NCBI RefSeq assembly: GCF_001039355.2
Contig: NW_019775604.1
Coordinates: forward strand, 98,306-162,305
DNA: 64,000 nt
From: Lingula anatina
Lineage: Eukaryota; Brachiopoda; Lingulata; Lingulida; Lingulidae
Reading direction: 5' to 3'
Position 1 is the stretch's first letter. Each line of letters starts with the position of its first letter. A program made the position numbers and the translations under genes. Positions 13,159 through 23,883 of this stretch are shown one piece after another. The notes beneath the pieces were generated by a model. It was not told the origin of the DNA, made no database searches, and saw only the letters and a program-made list of their open reading frames with translations.

Positions 13159-14112
13159 NNNNNNNNNNNNNNNNNNNNNNNNNNNNNNNNNNNNNNNNNN
13201 NNNNNNNNNNNNNNNNNNNNNNNNNNNNNNNNNNNNNNNNNNNNNNNNNNNNNNNNNNNNNNNNNNNNNNNNNNNNNNNNNNNNNNNNNNNNNNNNNNNN
13301 NNNNNNNNNNNNNNNNNNNNNNNNNNNNNNNNNNNNNNNNNNNNNNNNNNNNNNNNNNNNNNNNNNNNNNNNNNNNNNNNNNNNNNNNNNNNNNNNNNNN
13401 NNNNNNNNNNNNNNNNNNNNNNNNNNNNNNNNNNNNNNNNNNNNNNNNNNNNNNNNNNNNNNNNNNNNNNNNNNNNNNNNNNNNNNNNNNNNNNNNNNNN
13501 NNNNNNNNNNNNNNNNNNNNNNNNNNNNNNNNNNNNNNNNNNNNNNNNNNNNNNNNNNNNNNNNNNNNNNNNNNNNNNNNNNNNNNNNNNNNNNNNNNNN
13601 NNNNNNNNNNNNNNNNNNNNNNNNNNNNNNNNNNNNNNNNNNNNNNNNNNNNNNNNNNNNNNNNNNNNNNNNNNNNNNNNNNNNNNNNNNNNNNNNNNNN
13701 NNNNNNNNNNNNNNNNNNNNNNNNNNNNNNNNNNNNNNNNNNNNNNNNNNNNNNNNNNNNNNNNNNNNNNNNNNNNNNNTATATATATATATATATAAAA
13801 GAATAAAACTATAATTATATATAACAAAGTCACAGTCACCTCAACCTGTCTATCTATAACAGGATACCGAGAACTGTCAACTTTATCATCACGTTTTCAA
13901 TAATTAATATTTTAAATTACAATGCATGTCTGCAAGGTTGTGTCAATGACCAATGACAATGCCAATGACAACGTTGAGTCAACGTCACATTATGACGGTG
14001 TTTTGACGTGGCTGGATCAACGTTGATTTTACGTTGAATTTAGGTAGATCAACGGCAATTCAACGTATCAACCTGTTTTCAACGTTGATCCAATGCGACT
14101 ATGCCTGCTGGG
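12772..14112. mobile_element. TIR element with CAACGTTG-rich interior, in MMP-B intron 2
   Basis: The left end CCCAGCGGGCA (12772-12782; also 11244-11254 in the duplicated contig) and right end TGCCTGCTGGG (14102-14112) are inverted repeats with one mismatch. Next to both ends lie diverged repeats of CAACGTTGA. Unit A has the uninterrupted sequence near position 292, which gives an empty site. The interior is broken by the assembly gap at 13159-13779, so length and coding content are unknown. Confidence 0.65.
13159..13779. other. Assembly gap (621 N)
   Basis: This is a run of N followed by an AT dinucleotide tract (about 13780-13796). The gap lies inside the TIR element in MMP unit B intron 2. 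Confidence 0.99.
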
Positions 14113-14784
14113 TTATTCGTAACATGAAAAAAGTTACAAAGTAGCACTGCAATATGGAAAGCATTATGAGGGTACTTCTAATCTAGTTTTCTGATAAAAT
14201 ATTCAATGACTACATAGAATGCATGCATGTGTGGATGCAATGTGGGTAAGTGGAAAAAAGGAAAGAGAAGATAAGCAAAAAGGTGTCAGATTGTAGGCCT
14301 ACTGAATTTTACCTGTCATAGGCAGGCCTACAAGTTTCTGGAATTCCATGATAATTTTTTTCCTCAATTCCTCCGATCTGATAGAGCGGGTCCTGGGATC
14401 TTGAGGGGGAACCCACCCATAGTCAAGGAGATATTGCTGAAATACAGGAATTGAAATACATTAAAATATTCAAATATTTCGATCCCGTTCTTGCGCTGTT
14501 TTGCTGAGCCCTGGACGTTGTACAAACAAGATCATTTACCATGTAAGTTGCATCGCTATCCACTGTCATTTCTCCCTTAACGTTTACATGGTCTGCCGCA
14601 AACAGCAGAATTAGACAGAAGAGTACTGCCGACTGCTCTGTCTCCATTATCACTTGAAAATTTCAAAAAGTTTTATATTTAAAGTAAGGCTCCTGTCTCA
14701 AGGTTTCGTCTTCTTGTAAATATCCTTTCGTGTAANGAGAACAAAATATACATTCTACCAAGATATGCAGTTTCAAGTCCTAAA

Positions 14785-15003
14785 TTAGTACTTAGTGGCA
14801 TAGCCACGTGACCTAATAATAGCTGCCAGTCTGCGAGGCAAGGATTCATATAATTGTCTGATGCGTTCAGGGCTTATGCTGGCCCAAGCATAAATCACTG
14901 AATCTAACAGAGTTTGTCTGCTGGTTTGACGGGCATTTGTCAAAAGTTTTGACATATCATTCCACACATTTTCTATATGTTTGCATCTAGACCCTGGGCA
15001 GGC
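14785..15003 (-). mobile_element. Tc1-type transposase C-terminal remnant
   Basis: The minus frame ends ...RRLAAIIRSRGYATKY-stop, preceded by HIENVWNDMSKLL and a region with YAWASISPERIRQLYESLP. This matches the end of Tc1/mariner DDE transposases, where an IENxW motif carries the last catalytic acidic residue and is followed by a W..I....I..L..S.P.R helix and a GxxTKY end. Only about 73 residues remain; the N-terminal DNA-binding and first two catalytic Asp regions are absent. It lies just beyond the single-N join at 14736, in the insertion that separates MMP unit B from its old promoter. Confidence 0.7.
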
Positions 15004-15387
15004 CACATTTCAAAATGTCATTATTGACCAAGACAACATTTAGTATGAACATTAAACATTTATAAAATAAATTGGAGTACATGTTACAGCTGAAAAAATT
15101 AACCGGGCCAGTAAGTGACTGCTTTTAGGAAATTTTACTGGAACAGTCCGAATTTTACAGGGAATCGGTAACATATTATAATAAAGAAATATAGATATCT
15201 AGGTTTTGGGGGTTTTTTTTCACATAACAGTAACACTTTTATGTCCACTTTTGAAATGTATAGAGTCTGTGAGGCGACTGGGAATCATTACAAATGTCAC
15301 GAAGAAGCACTATAAATTTAATGATATTTCAAACAGTCTCTGTTGGCCAGTCTTGTCCAGTTTCTTCTCCAAAAAGGACAACTCGAG

Positions 15388-17404
15388 CTACATTTTCCTC
15401 AGGGCCTTTTCTTCTGCCTTGCTTATGGCACGCCACTCAGAAAAGAGGGAAACCCGTACGTTAGAAAAAAAAAAACATTATGAATGTAGCATTATGAACT
15501 ACATGTACAAGTATCCATGTATAAATTATGGAATGAAGCAATGAAGTTTAATGTGTCATTGTTGTTATGACTTGACTGAAATAATATTAACCACGTACAT
15601 AAATGTACAATTTACAACTAAATTAATGAAAGAAAAAGAAGTTTCTTAATTACAGGCTCATAATCCCATGAAATTGAAGAATGTGTACTTATTACAAGAA
15701 ATTAGATATCATTCATACCAAAACTATTTAAATCTGCCCCGGTTACCACTCTTCTGACAGGACACACAGGCCATTTCAGACAGGCCAGTCACTTAAAAGG
15801 AAAATGCGCAAGGTTGTTGTTGTTTGAAAATGGTGAAAAAAATTGTTGTTAGTGAATGTTTAATGCATTGTAGGCTTACTTCAGACACACTGACCTTCTT
15901 TTCTCATTGATATTTTTAATTCTTCCCAGCCTGACCATGATTCATATTCAATACAGCCTTCTCTCATATCTATAGTACAAAAAACTTGAGTAAAGTGTTT
16001 AGATATGCATGTCCGAATCATTATCAATTATGAGAGAATTTCTGTTTTGACATTGCAAGACGAAATGTTTACTTTGAAGTAATGAATAAGCCGTTACAGA
16101 GCTCAATTCTTTTGTCATCACCAAGGCAAAGCTTCTTTCGTAAAATGAACTTATACATCCAAGCTTGCCACCTTACATACCAAAGTAATATAGTATAATG
16201 ACAGTAGGGAAGCATGTACCCCTCAATTATAGAGATGTCTTATACACCTTGACTCAAAGGGAAATGTGTAGTAAGATAACAGGTAAAGTAATTGGTGGAG
16301 CCTAAGTGAACTTAAAACATTATGACTTTAATTTAAGAAGCACTGGGGTTCATATGAGTATTTTCAAAGATTTAATTTTATTTAAAACATATGTAAAAAG
16401 AGAAGTTTATAACCATAGCAAAGACATAAAACTAAGCTTCCTGTTAAATCGCCATGATGGAAATGCTAGGCAGGGGCCAAACCTTTCCAGTCAAAATAAT
16501 TGAGCACCTTACTTTAACAACAAAGTTACCACTCCAAAGCCACCTGCCATGGTGAGAAGAAAAACGATGACCATCTGTCATCTTAATTTCTTGATTTTTT
16601 AAGCACAAAGACATTAAAGGCAAAAATGGTACATTTAACTACAGTATAACACTACATGTACATGTAAAGTGATAAATTGCTACTCAGAACAAAAAGGGTT
16701 ATTTTTTCAAGAAATATGGAAGCAATATCCATGCAATATATACCAAGCCGCGACCAACATGTTCAAGTACCTAAACACACCAAAATCTTTTATAATCACG
16801 CTTTTGAAAGTGGCAATCAACTTTAGGCGTTTGGCCGTAACAAGCGTAACAGTTTTTGATCTGGACTCGAGGGCGTGAAAAGTGGCCCTTGTCGTATTCA
16901 AGCAAGATCGCTAAAAACAACAATACTGCTCAAGAAAATGTATTGCAGACATACCAATATTTATTAGTTAAATTATATATCCGTCATGTGACACAAGTAT
17001 AAAAAATAGGGGGAAAATGTATTTTGGGGAGATTTTTTCCCGAAACGTAAACAAGATGGCGGCCTACGCATGTACTTGTTATTCTGAAAGTGCACCTAAG
17101 ATTTATTCTATCCTATTGCCACAAATTACTAAACAATTGCAACTGTATAAAGACCAAACTTTCGTCATCTGATACTACAAGTATAAGCACTTGTAATGCG
17201 TGGGAAATATTTTTCGTGCAGTATCTATTTTCCACACACCACCTCGCGAGATCGACATGGAGCTGAACACTTTAACAGTGAGACCTTCGGCATACAAATT
17301 GCAATTTATCACCATATTACCTGTAGTTATGCATTTAAAAGCTCTTACCTGTTTTTGAGAACCTTATCCAACATCATGTCCTCTGCACTTTGTATGTCTC
17401 TCAT
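15388..17404 (-). CDS. Possible small multi-exon gene, unrecognised
   Basis: A candidate first exon, 17349-17404, reads MRDIQSAEDMMLDKVLKN and ends at a good donor (AG|GTAAGA). Two further segments on the same strand join in phase 0: 16513-16581 (MTDGHRFSSHHGRWLWSG, then NFVVK, donor GTAAGG) and 15388-15435 (acceptor after a TCTTTTCTGAG tract; WRAISKAEEKALRKM-stop). The first exon does not join the second in phase, so at least one intermediate exon would be missing from this model. Upstream, on the minus strand, there are an ETS-like TTCCGG, a CCAAT box and a GC box. No family was recognised. It may be a real small gene, a fragment, or chance; the splice logic is the only support. Confidence 0.25.
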
Positions 17405-17469
17405 TTTAACGAACTTTTGAATGCTTTTCTCTTTGTGTACTCTCGAAGAAACTTCTGAAGGCACCTTTT

Positions 17470-17790
17470 CCGGAAAACGAGATTTAAACGAGACCGTAAC
17501 GGGGTCATGTCAATACTCCCCCGCACCGATAATCCTCCCTAGTAATTTTTTTGTATTATGCACATCCATACGACCCCACACCGATACATCCCTGCACCGG
17601 TACATCCCCGCACCGATACTCCCCCTCAGTAGGCCTATATCTGTAATTGTGGGGGAGTATCGGTGCGGGGAAGTATTGGTGCGGGGATGTATCGACACGT
17701 AACCACCGTAACAGAGATTGTTCTCTGGGTTCTATTCATTCCGACCAATGAGAGACGTAAAACGGGCTCCGCCCCCACGCGTGTAATCTC
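17470..17790 (-). promoter_or_regulatory. Promoter-like region upstream of candidate exon 17349-17404
   Basis: Read on the minus strand there are GGGGGCGGAGC (GC box, complement near 17767-17777), an ATTGG/CCAAT motif near 17746-17750 and TTTCCGGAAA near 17468-17477. This TATA-less combination is typical of housekeeping promoters. A strong inverted repeat (17582-17694) lies in the middle, which may be an insertion. Confidence 0.3.
17582..17694. repeat. Hairpin repeat with two-unit arms
   Basis: Two arms of about 47 bases (17582-17628 and 17648-17694) are near-perfect inverted repeats around a loop of about 19 bases. Each arm is itself built of two copies of a unit close to GATACATCCCCGCACC. 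A related unit lies just upstream at about 17511-17535. No coding capacity. Confidence 0.75.
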
Positions 17791-17965
17791 CTTCTGTTAT
17801 ATCTCCTTGGTGTAAGTATCATTGCACTTTACGCTCTACTTTGATCTACTGATGCGTGTCACCTAGAAGGAGCCGAGGTCTACACAATGAGCTCATGCGC
17901 TCGAGTCACCAAGCTTGGCACACTGTCATCCTGGTCACGTTTGTGGTTTTGGTTAATGTCGTTTA

Positions 17966-18151
17966 TATAAATACCCCTTTTACACTGGACGGCGTCCTTT
18001 CTGCGACCATGAAATTTGGCATCGCTGTGGTCTTAATAAGGAGGCACGAGCATTGATTTTGTATCAGAATGAATGCTCATTGTCAGCACGTAAAGTATTA
18101 AATTTTTTAACTTTCAAATGGGGCCGTACTGCTGGACGCAGAAAGGACGCC
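17966..18151. mobile_element. 186-bp MITE with empty site in unit A
   Basis: Unit B reads gtttaTATAAATACC at the left and GGACGCCgtttaacgac at the right, while unit A (4231-4240) reads gtttaacgac uninterrupted. This supports insertion with GTTTA as target duplication. GGCGTCCTTTCTGCG (17991-18005) and its exact complement (18137-18151) form a 15-bp inverted repeat; the left one lies 25 bases inside the insertion edge. A diverged relative is at 43254-43331. Confidence 0.7.
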
Positions 18152-18272
18152 GTTTAACGACAAGAAATCCGATCTTTCCTTTACATTATATTTTTTGTTG
18201 AATAAATCTGCACGATGAAGAAGTTGACCTGCTTACCAGCGCTGAAATGATCTTTACAAAGGAAAACATTCA

Positions 18273-18660
18273 ATCTACAAATGCTCACATGAATTTCATG
18301 TGTGTGTCTGCACATTTTTTGACGGCGTTGGTCTTACGAAGATAAAAATCAGCTGTCCGACAAAACATCGGCAAAAAGGAATCACTTACTGTAAGGTAAT
18401 TGAAATGAAAGTAGTTCCCTTTACATTACATTTTTTTTTTTGGACTGACCTGCTTCCTAGCGCTGTTATGTCCTATACAACACATTGAAGGAAAAAAAAA
18501 ACTGAATCTACAAATGCCCACATGTGTGTGTCTGTACATTTTGATGGTGTTGGCCTTACAAAGATTAAAATCAGCTGTCCGACAAAACATCGGCAAAAAA
18601 GAATCACTAATTATAAGGTTTATGTAATTAAAGTACCTTTAACTTGCATTCTATGTCTTT
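18273..18660. repeat. Local tandem repeat, about 220-bp unit
   Basis: The stretch from 'acaaatgctcacatg' to 'aatcactta' occurs twice in unit B (from about 18277 and about 18508) and once in unit A (about 4345-4470). The shared core includes atcagctgtccgacaaaaca. The second repeat arose in unit B or was lost in unit A. Confidence 0.7.
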
Positions 18661-21367
18661 TTTAAAGAAAATACCTAAAAGAAAAAATGGAGCTTATTTC
18701 GTTCTGTCTCGATATAACTTGATAAGCGTTTGTTGCAAAAATTGGATAAATTCATTATATTTACACAAAAGAAAGTAAAAAACACAAGAGCGTACAGTGC
18801 AAATTTTAAAGGAAAAAAAAGACAAATTCCATTCAGGAAGGCCTGACTTTTCATGATTCGTTTCAAAAATCCTAACACATAGATAATTTTGATCTCTCCA
18901 TGCAAACTAATTAAATATTGCCATTTTTCGTTAAAAGGAAAAGGCATAGTTTCAACCCAAAGGTTGCTAAAAATGATGTACTTTATTATTATGGATCGGC
19001 CAACTAAATTCTGCAAATTTTGATTTATGATTGTTAGAACTTCACCAGTGACTTTTGATAAATTTTAAAAGAAGGAACACAGGTCGTGGATAATCCAGGC
19101 GGATTTCTAATAAAGGACAACAGTGAATAAGACAATTCAATAAACATTAATTCGTATGCACACCTTTGAGACAGATCAAATATATGTGAAAATGGGAATA
19201 AATTATGATGTTTAGCATTCTTGGAAGGCATAGATATTTGAGTACTTTCATTTCTCGCCTCCTCACATATCAGGTTTACATGGCCTGTTTATTGGGCTTT
19301 TTATTTTCAGTCATGCGCGAGTTGATTAATAATGTATCTTTACGTAGTAATAAGGAACCGTTGGTTCGTTCTGAATTTTTTTAGAAGTCATGTTTCCGAG
19401 AAAACGCATTTTAAGAACAGCGTCATGCCATCCAAGGAAGAAAGGTCTACTTTCATTTTGGAATTTTAAGAATTCTTTAATTCTTTCTTTGGGGCAAAAA
19501 AAGTACCTCGGGGGATTTGTTTAATGTGAACGTGTTATACACTTTCTATTCGCGACCTACATATGACTTTTTTCTTTAGCCTCCCCTCAAGCCTTGATCT
19601 GCTGAACTGAAAATCCTGGTTGAATAAATACATGCAACATCATAACACGTAGCCTTCTTACCAGAAATGTAACCGTCAATAGGAGTCTTAAATAGTTAGT
19701 GACCTTCTTGTGTACTTAAACCGCAAATATACAGGTATGAATTTTGTATAACATTAGGAAGCGTCTACCAAGCGAATTAAGAACGAATGCTGGCTATTAT
19801 GTAGAATGTTTTGTATTGGTGCTATTAAAGTGACCCGTCAAGGTATTGTGCGTGCCTGTATGGTAAATTCCATGTATAATATTTCGTATATCATATCAAT
19901 TGTATGTGAAGTTTATTTATTCCATGGACCAAGGCATTGCTTGGGCCAACATTACAGTGATTATAAAAGTATGCCATTGTGTTAGTTGTGGCACTTTCTG
20001 GTCACATTGTGAACAACCGGACTTTAGCAACTCTGTTTGAGATCTGCAATGTTGGGACACGAAATCCAGTCTCAGATGCACAGCGAATTTAGCGAACGAC
20101 AATCGAATAGTGTCAGAAGATCTAACTCAGGTTTCTATATTTCATAAATTATTTCCTTGCCCAAGTTACCAATAACCGGTGCTACAAGCATACTTTCATG
20201 TTCAAGTTAACACGAAACAAATATTTCATCTACATAACAGGCGGGTAAGTACACATTCAAAACATGAAATTCTAACAAGACATTTAATTTTTTTACACAT
20301 TTATTGATCTTGCTGTTATTTCTTGTAAAAAGCCTATGGCTTTTACAAACTACGTTGTAAAGATCAAATCTGAGGACTGAAAACAGACAGAAAATTTTAC
20401 ATCTTTTTTTAACTAGCCAATAAATGCTTCTGTAACACACTTTACAAAACATAAAGGTCACTAAAATAATTTCTCTATCATGCAGATGGGACTTGTGATA
20501 GAGATACAAATTACGCAACTACTTAAAAAATTATTAAAGTGTACACAAATTAATGCAATAATTACATAGTTACCATCCATTAACAATATCACACAGTAAT
20601 TAACATTTTTCTAAAAAATCAATTATTTTTGTAACTTTAAGAGATAAATGATCAGCATTTAGTGATAATAATAACCTGGCATCATTTAAGACTGCAAACA
20701 GCATATTACATTGTCTACAGTTGTTAATAAGTCGCCAAACCCTGCTGCCAAAACAGGTTCAAGCGGTCACGCCAATTTTTTTTCCTTTCGGGAAATTATT
20801 TCACTTCTACTGCTACACTTTCATTCAACAAACAGAAAACAAGATAACAAGAAATGCCATGTTGAGAATGTTTTTCACACATATCCTGTAGGGATCATCA
20901 AAATACACAGTGAGTATATCAACTTCTGATCATATGATATGAAATACTGGTGCAAGGGGCCAATAGGATTTGTAACACTGTCTAAAGGTGCCAACTCAGT
21001 TCAGAAAGCCGATGCTGGTTCATCAAATTATTCCACTGTTATCTGTATATGTGATATACCAAGCTCAGTAGTTCCAAGGAAATAAGTTTTGATATGGCAG
21101 TTCAAGTGACTGAATTCAGAGCATATAGTCGGAGTAATGTTATGTATCATATGCATATTTGGTATATTGAGTTATGATTAAGTACAGGGTGAAATGCTTC
21201 ACTGTTTCTCTAATGTTATATCCACAAATGGTCTCCATACTAGCCAGCCTAGAATAATTTCCCATCAGTGAATTCCTCTAAATAGAAAGCTGTCCATAAT
21301 GCCACACTTGATCCAAAAGAGAATGTTATATGGATAAGTGTGAGAAGAAATGTCCATGAGGCTTTGA

Positions 21368-22150
21368 TTAAGACTTCTGAGCATGTGGTGACCTCTTGTA
21401 GATGAAGTGACAGAGGTGAATGCCCAGCACAACACAGGTCAGTGATCCCAAGGCTATGGCCAGGGCCACACCTGCATTGGCACCCACTGACAGGTAACCT
21501 GGAGCAGCTGGAGGGAAAAAAAAAGAAATTAGGAAATGTGAGTTATCTTTATACTTTGTATAAAATTGAACCTTGCTGAGCTGTAATTTCAGTGCAACAG
21601 AAATGATTTTTATTTTATTTATTTTTTGGACTGGAAGAGAGAAAACAGACATGTGATCCCAGAAATTATTTTTATCAATTTAGATTCTCACTTATAAACT
21701 TATACTAGAATATCTGTAACTCAAATCAGCAACACATTTAACCCTTGCGTCCTTTTTCTACTCCCAAACTACACAAAAATCCACATAAAGCACGTACGGT
21801 GATTAGCCTCAAACTCCAAATTACAACTGTTTTAAACCCTTCTCAATAACAATTTAAATTCCATAGTCATTTGACTCTGTTTCACCGTATTGCCAAATAT
21901 ATCACTGACTGCAAATGCACTTTATGAAATGCACCGATTTTTAGAAGGGGCGATTTCGCAATCACCAAATGCATGGAGATTGCATCTCAAATTTGAGCAG
22001 GTCTTACTATAGCACTTACAATATTTGTATGTCTACAAGAAAAAATCAACTCAAAAGAATAAAAAATTACTTACGGACTCTTGCAAACGCTTGGGTTGCA
22101 AGTAGTAAAACTACGAAAGTTTGGAAGATAACGGACTGTACCGACGCCAT
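21368..22150 (-). CDS. 71-residue single-pass membrane micropeptide, two exons
   Basis: Exon 1 (22075-22150) encodes MASVQSVIFQTFVVLLLATQ then AFARV and ends at donor GTAAGT. Exon 2 (21368-21507) follows a TTTTTTTTTCCCTCCAG acceptor. The split codon rejoins as Pro and the frame runs to TAA. The product has a signal peptide of about 22 residues, a short lumenal segment (RVPAPGYLSVGANAG), one hydrophobic helix (about residues 35-60, ending in LCHFIYKR) and a basic tail ending SPHAQKS. This predicts a type I membrane protein with a mature form of under 50 residues. No family was recognised. Splice sites, phase and topology agree, so it is probably real, although it could be an isoform of a longer gene with unseen exons. 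The duplicate block at 4130-7548 lacks exon 2. Confidence 0.6.
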
Positions 22151-22500
22151 TTTCTCGCCTTGATGCTAATCCCGCAGTGAATGCAATACTCCACTATCAT
22201 TAGACATAATCCCTGGCACACCTGTCGCAATTCAGGCAGGTACTCTAACGCAATCTATACACGGGTTTATTCAAGAAAGTTTCCTTTTATGCAACTTGGC
22301 CATCAACACGCTTGGTAATATGTAATGCTAAATGACGTCATGCATTATTCCCTGCATCAACCCAGCATAAAGAAAATTAAGAGCAACTGTTTTTTTTTTT
22401 ACCATTTATTCACTGATAACAATTCCCCACCTAAACATTAAACCCAAATTCACTCTATCATGTACTTCCACATTTTTTTTGAAATATCAATACTAATATA

Positions 22501-22923
22501 TAATACTTTTGAAATACATTCAAATAAGTGCTAAAATTGCAAAACATGGTAAATGTGTAAATAGCAGTTAGCATGCAGATAATAATAATAATAATAATAA
22601 TAACAAGAACAATGCATTCCAAAAATATATAACACCTGTGTACCCAACAAATGCCAACTGAATCTTATCAAAATCTTTACAAATAATGCCTTTTGTTACA
22701 GGATATATATATATATATATATNTAATACTTTTGAAATACATTCAAATAAGTGCTAAAATTGCAAAACATGGTAAATGTGTAAATAGCAGTTAGCATGCA
22801 GATAATAATAATAATAATAATAATAACAAGAACAATGCATTCCAAAAATATATAACACCTGTGTACCCAACAAATGCCAACTGAATCTTATCAAAATCTT
22901 TACAAATAATGCCTTTTGTTACA

Positions 22924-22945
<22 letters not shown>
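22501..22945. repeat. 222-base contig overlap written twice
   Basis: Sequence from 22501 (taatacttttgaaatac) to the AT tract at 22722 is repeated after the single N at 22723, with no difference seen. The break is at an AT microsatellite. It is best read as an overlap between contigs that was not collapsed. Confidence 0.85.

Positions 22946-22997
<52 letters not shown>
22926..22997. repeat. (AT)n microsatellite
   Basis: About 36 AT dinucleotides form an uninterrupted tract. The shorter version at 22702-22722 is where the upstream contig stops. Confidence 0.95.
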
Positions 22998-23000
<3 letters not shown>

Positions 23001-23883
23001 TGCTACTCTAAAGCCTACATCTCCTTCCTGAACCCTCTCCTACAGTGACTAATAATATCACACCATATATACTACTGCAACAGTACTGGGATAGATCATA
23101 AATTATGTGGAGTCCTATAAAAAAATTGTGCACCAAATTTTGATATTGTAGCCTATTGACTTAATAATTTAAACAAGACTTTATCATCAAACAATCAAAA
23201 AATTGCTTGTCAGGTTAATTGATCATTATAAATGTTGAAATATAATATATCAAACCACTTTTCTGTAAAGTATAATGGATATAGCATTTTATACTTAGCC
23301 ATGTACATATGAACATAAAGTTAACATCAACATATAAACACTGCTCCATTTAAAAAGAAATGCAGTTTACTCTCCTTGCTACAAACCCATTGTTATGTCT
23401 GCAGCTGCCACAAGGGCCTACATGTGCAAAAATTTCGTCAACATCTTTCATATCTATTTTTCTCTTTCATTACTTTTATATTCTTGCCTTATACATAAAA
23501 AAACATGCATGAGACTGAAGGTGTAGAACAACAAAAAAATATTAAAAACAGTTTGTTGAAAAAACTGCATAATCTCAATACCACAGAGAAAATACATTGC
23601 ATTTATATGTGAAATAGAACAATAAGTAGAATTTGGGAATAGCAGTTTTGCCTCAGTCGAATAATTTTTTTTTTCATTAAATCAGTGAATAATAAATCTA
23701 TTCTGCTAATTCTTCTTTTCTTAAGAAAAGGCATGTGACATTATGACCTTGACAAATATCTTATATTTCTATTCATCATTAAGTTGTCAGTGCAGTGTGA
23801 AGCTAAAAGTGTTTTTTTTTTTTTTTTAAATCAAAGTTTACAAGGATTTATCTAACAATCTCAACAACCATACATCCGCGTAA

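Larger units (their letters stand above)
9023..14647 (-). pseudogene. Matrix metalloproteinase N-terminal exons, unit B, cysteine switch lost
   Basis: Exons 14540-14647, 14313-14436 and 9023-9133 have the same lengths and phases as unit A (108, 124 and 111 bases), with intact splice borders and no stop. Signal peptide, prodomain and furin site (RRKRY) are kept. The switch motif reads TRYGNSD: codon TGT (unit A, 128-130) is TAT at 9087-9089, a single transition. A prodomain without this Cys cannot make the usual Cys-Zn latch. Intron 2 is about 5.2 kb against 332 bases in unit A, swollen by a TIR element, a 621-base gap and a repeated contig. No zinc-binding HExxHxxGxxH exon was found between this exon 3 and unit A, and the promoter has been split off. 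It is probably a decaying copy; a prodomain-only or unlatched product cannot be excluded. Confidence 0.7.
17824..21683. repeat. Segmental duplication, unit B distal block
   Basis: 17824-17853 matches the MMP-A leader region (1350-1380), and about 17860-21683 matches 4130-7548. Differences include a 186-bp MITE (17966-18151), an extra tandem repeat (18273-18660), and the micropeptide exon with its downstream sequence (21252-21511), which unit A lacks. Homology stops inside the micropeptide intron. Confidence 0.8.
22151..23883. other. Intergenic, microsatellites only
   Basis: Between the micropeptide start and the carbonic anhydrase stop there are ATA/TAA trinucleotide repeats (about 22578-22603 and 22800-22826), AT tracts and A/T runs. 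No exon was recognised. Confidence 0.5.

Noticed and set aside
13146-13839. Long frames of 222 and 228 codons
   Set aside because: They consist almost entirely of N and are not real sequence.
17055-17171. 38-codon frame starting in AAGATGGCGGCC
   Set aside because: The start context is attractive and YY1-like, but the frame has no recognisable content, and AAGATGGCGGC is a common element in itself.
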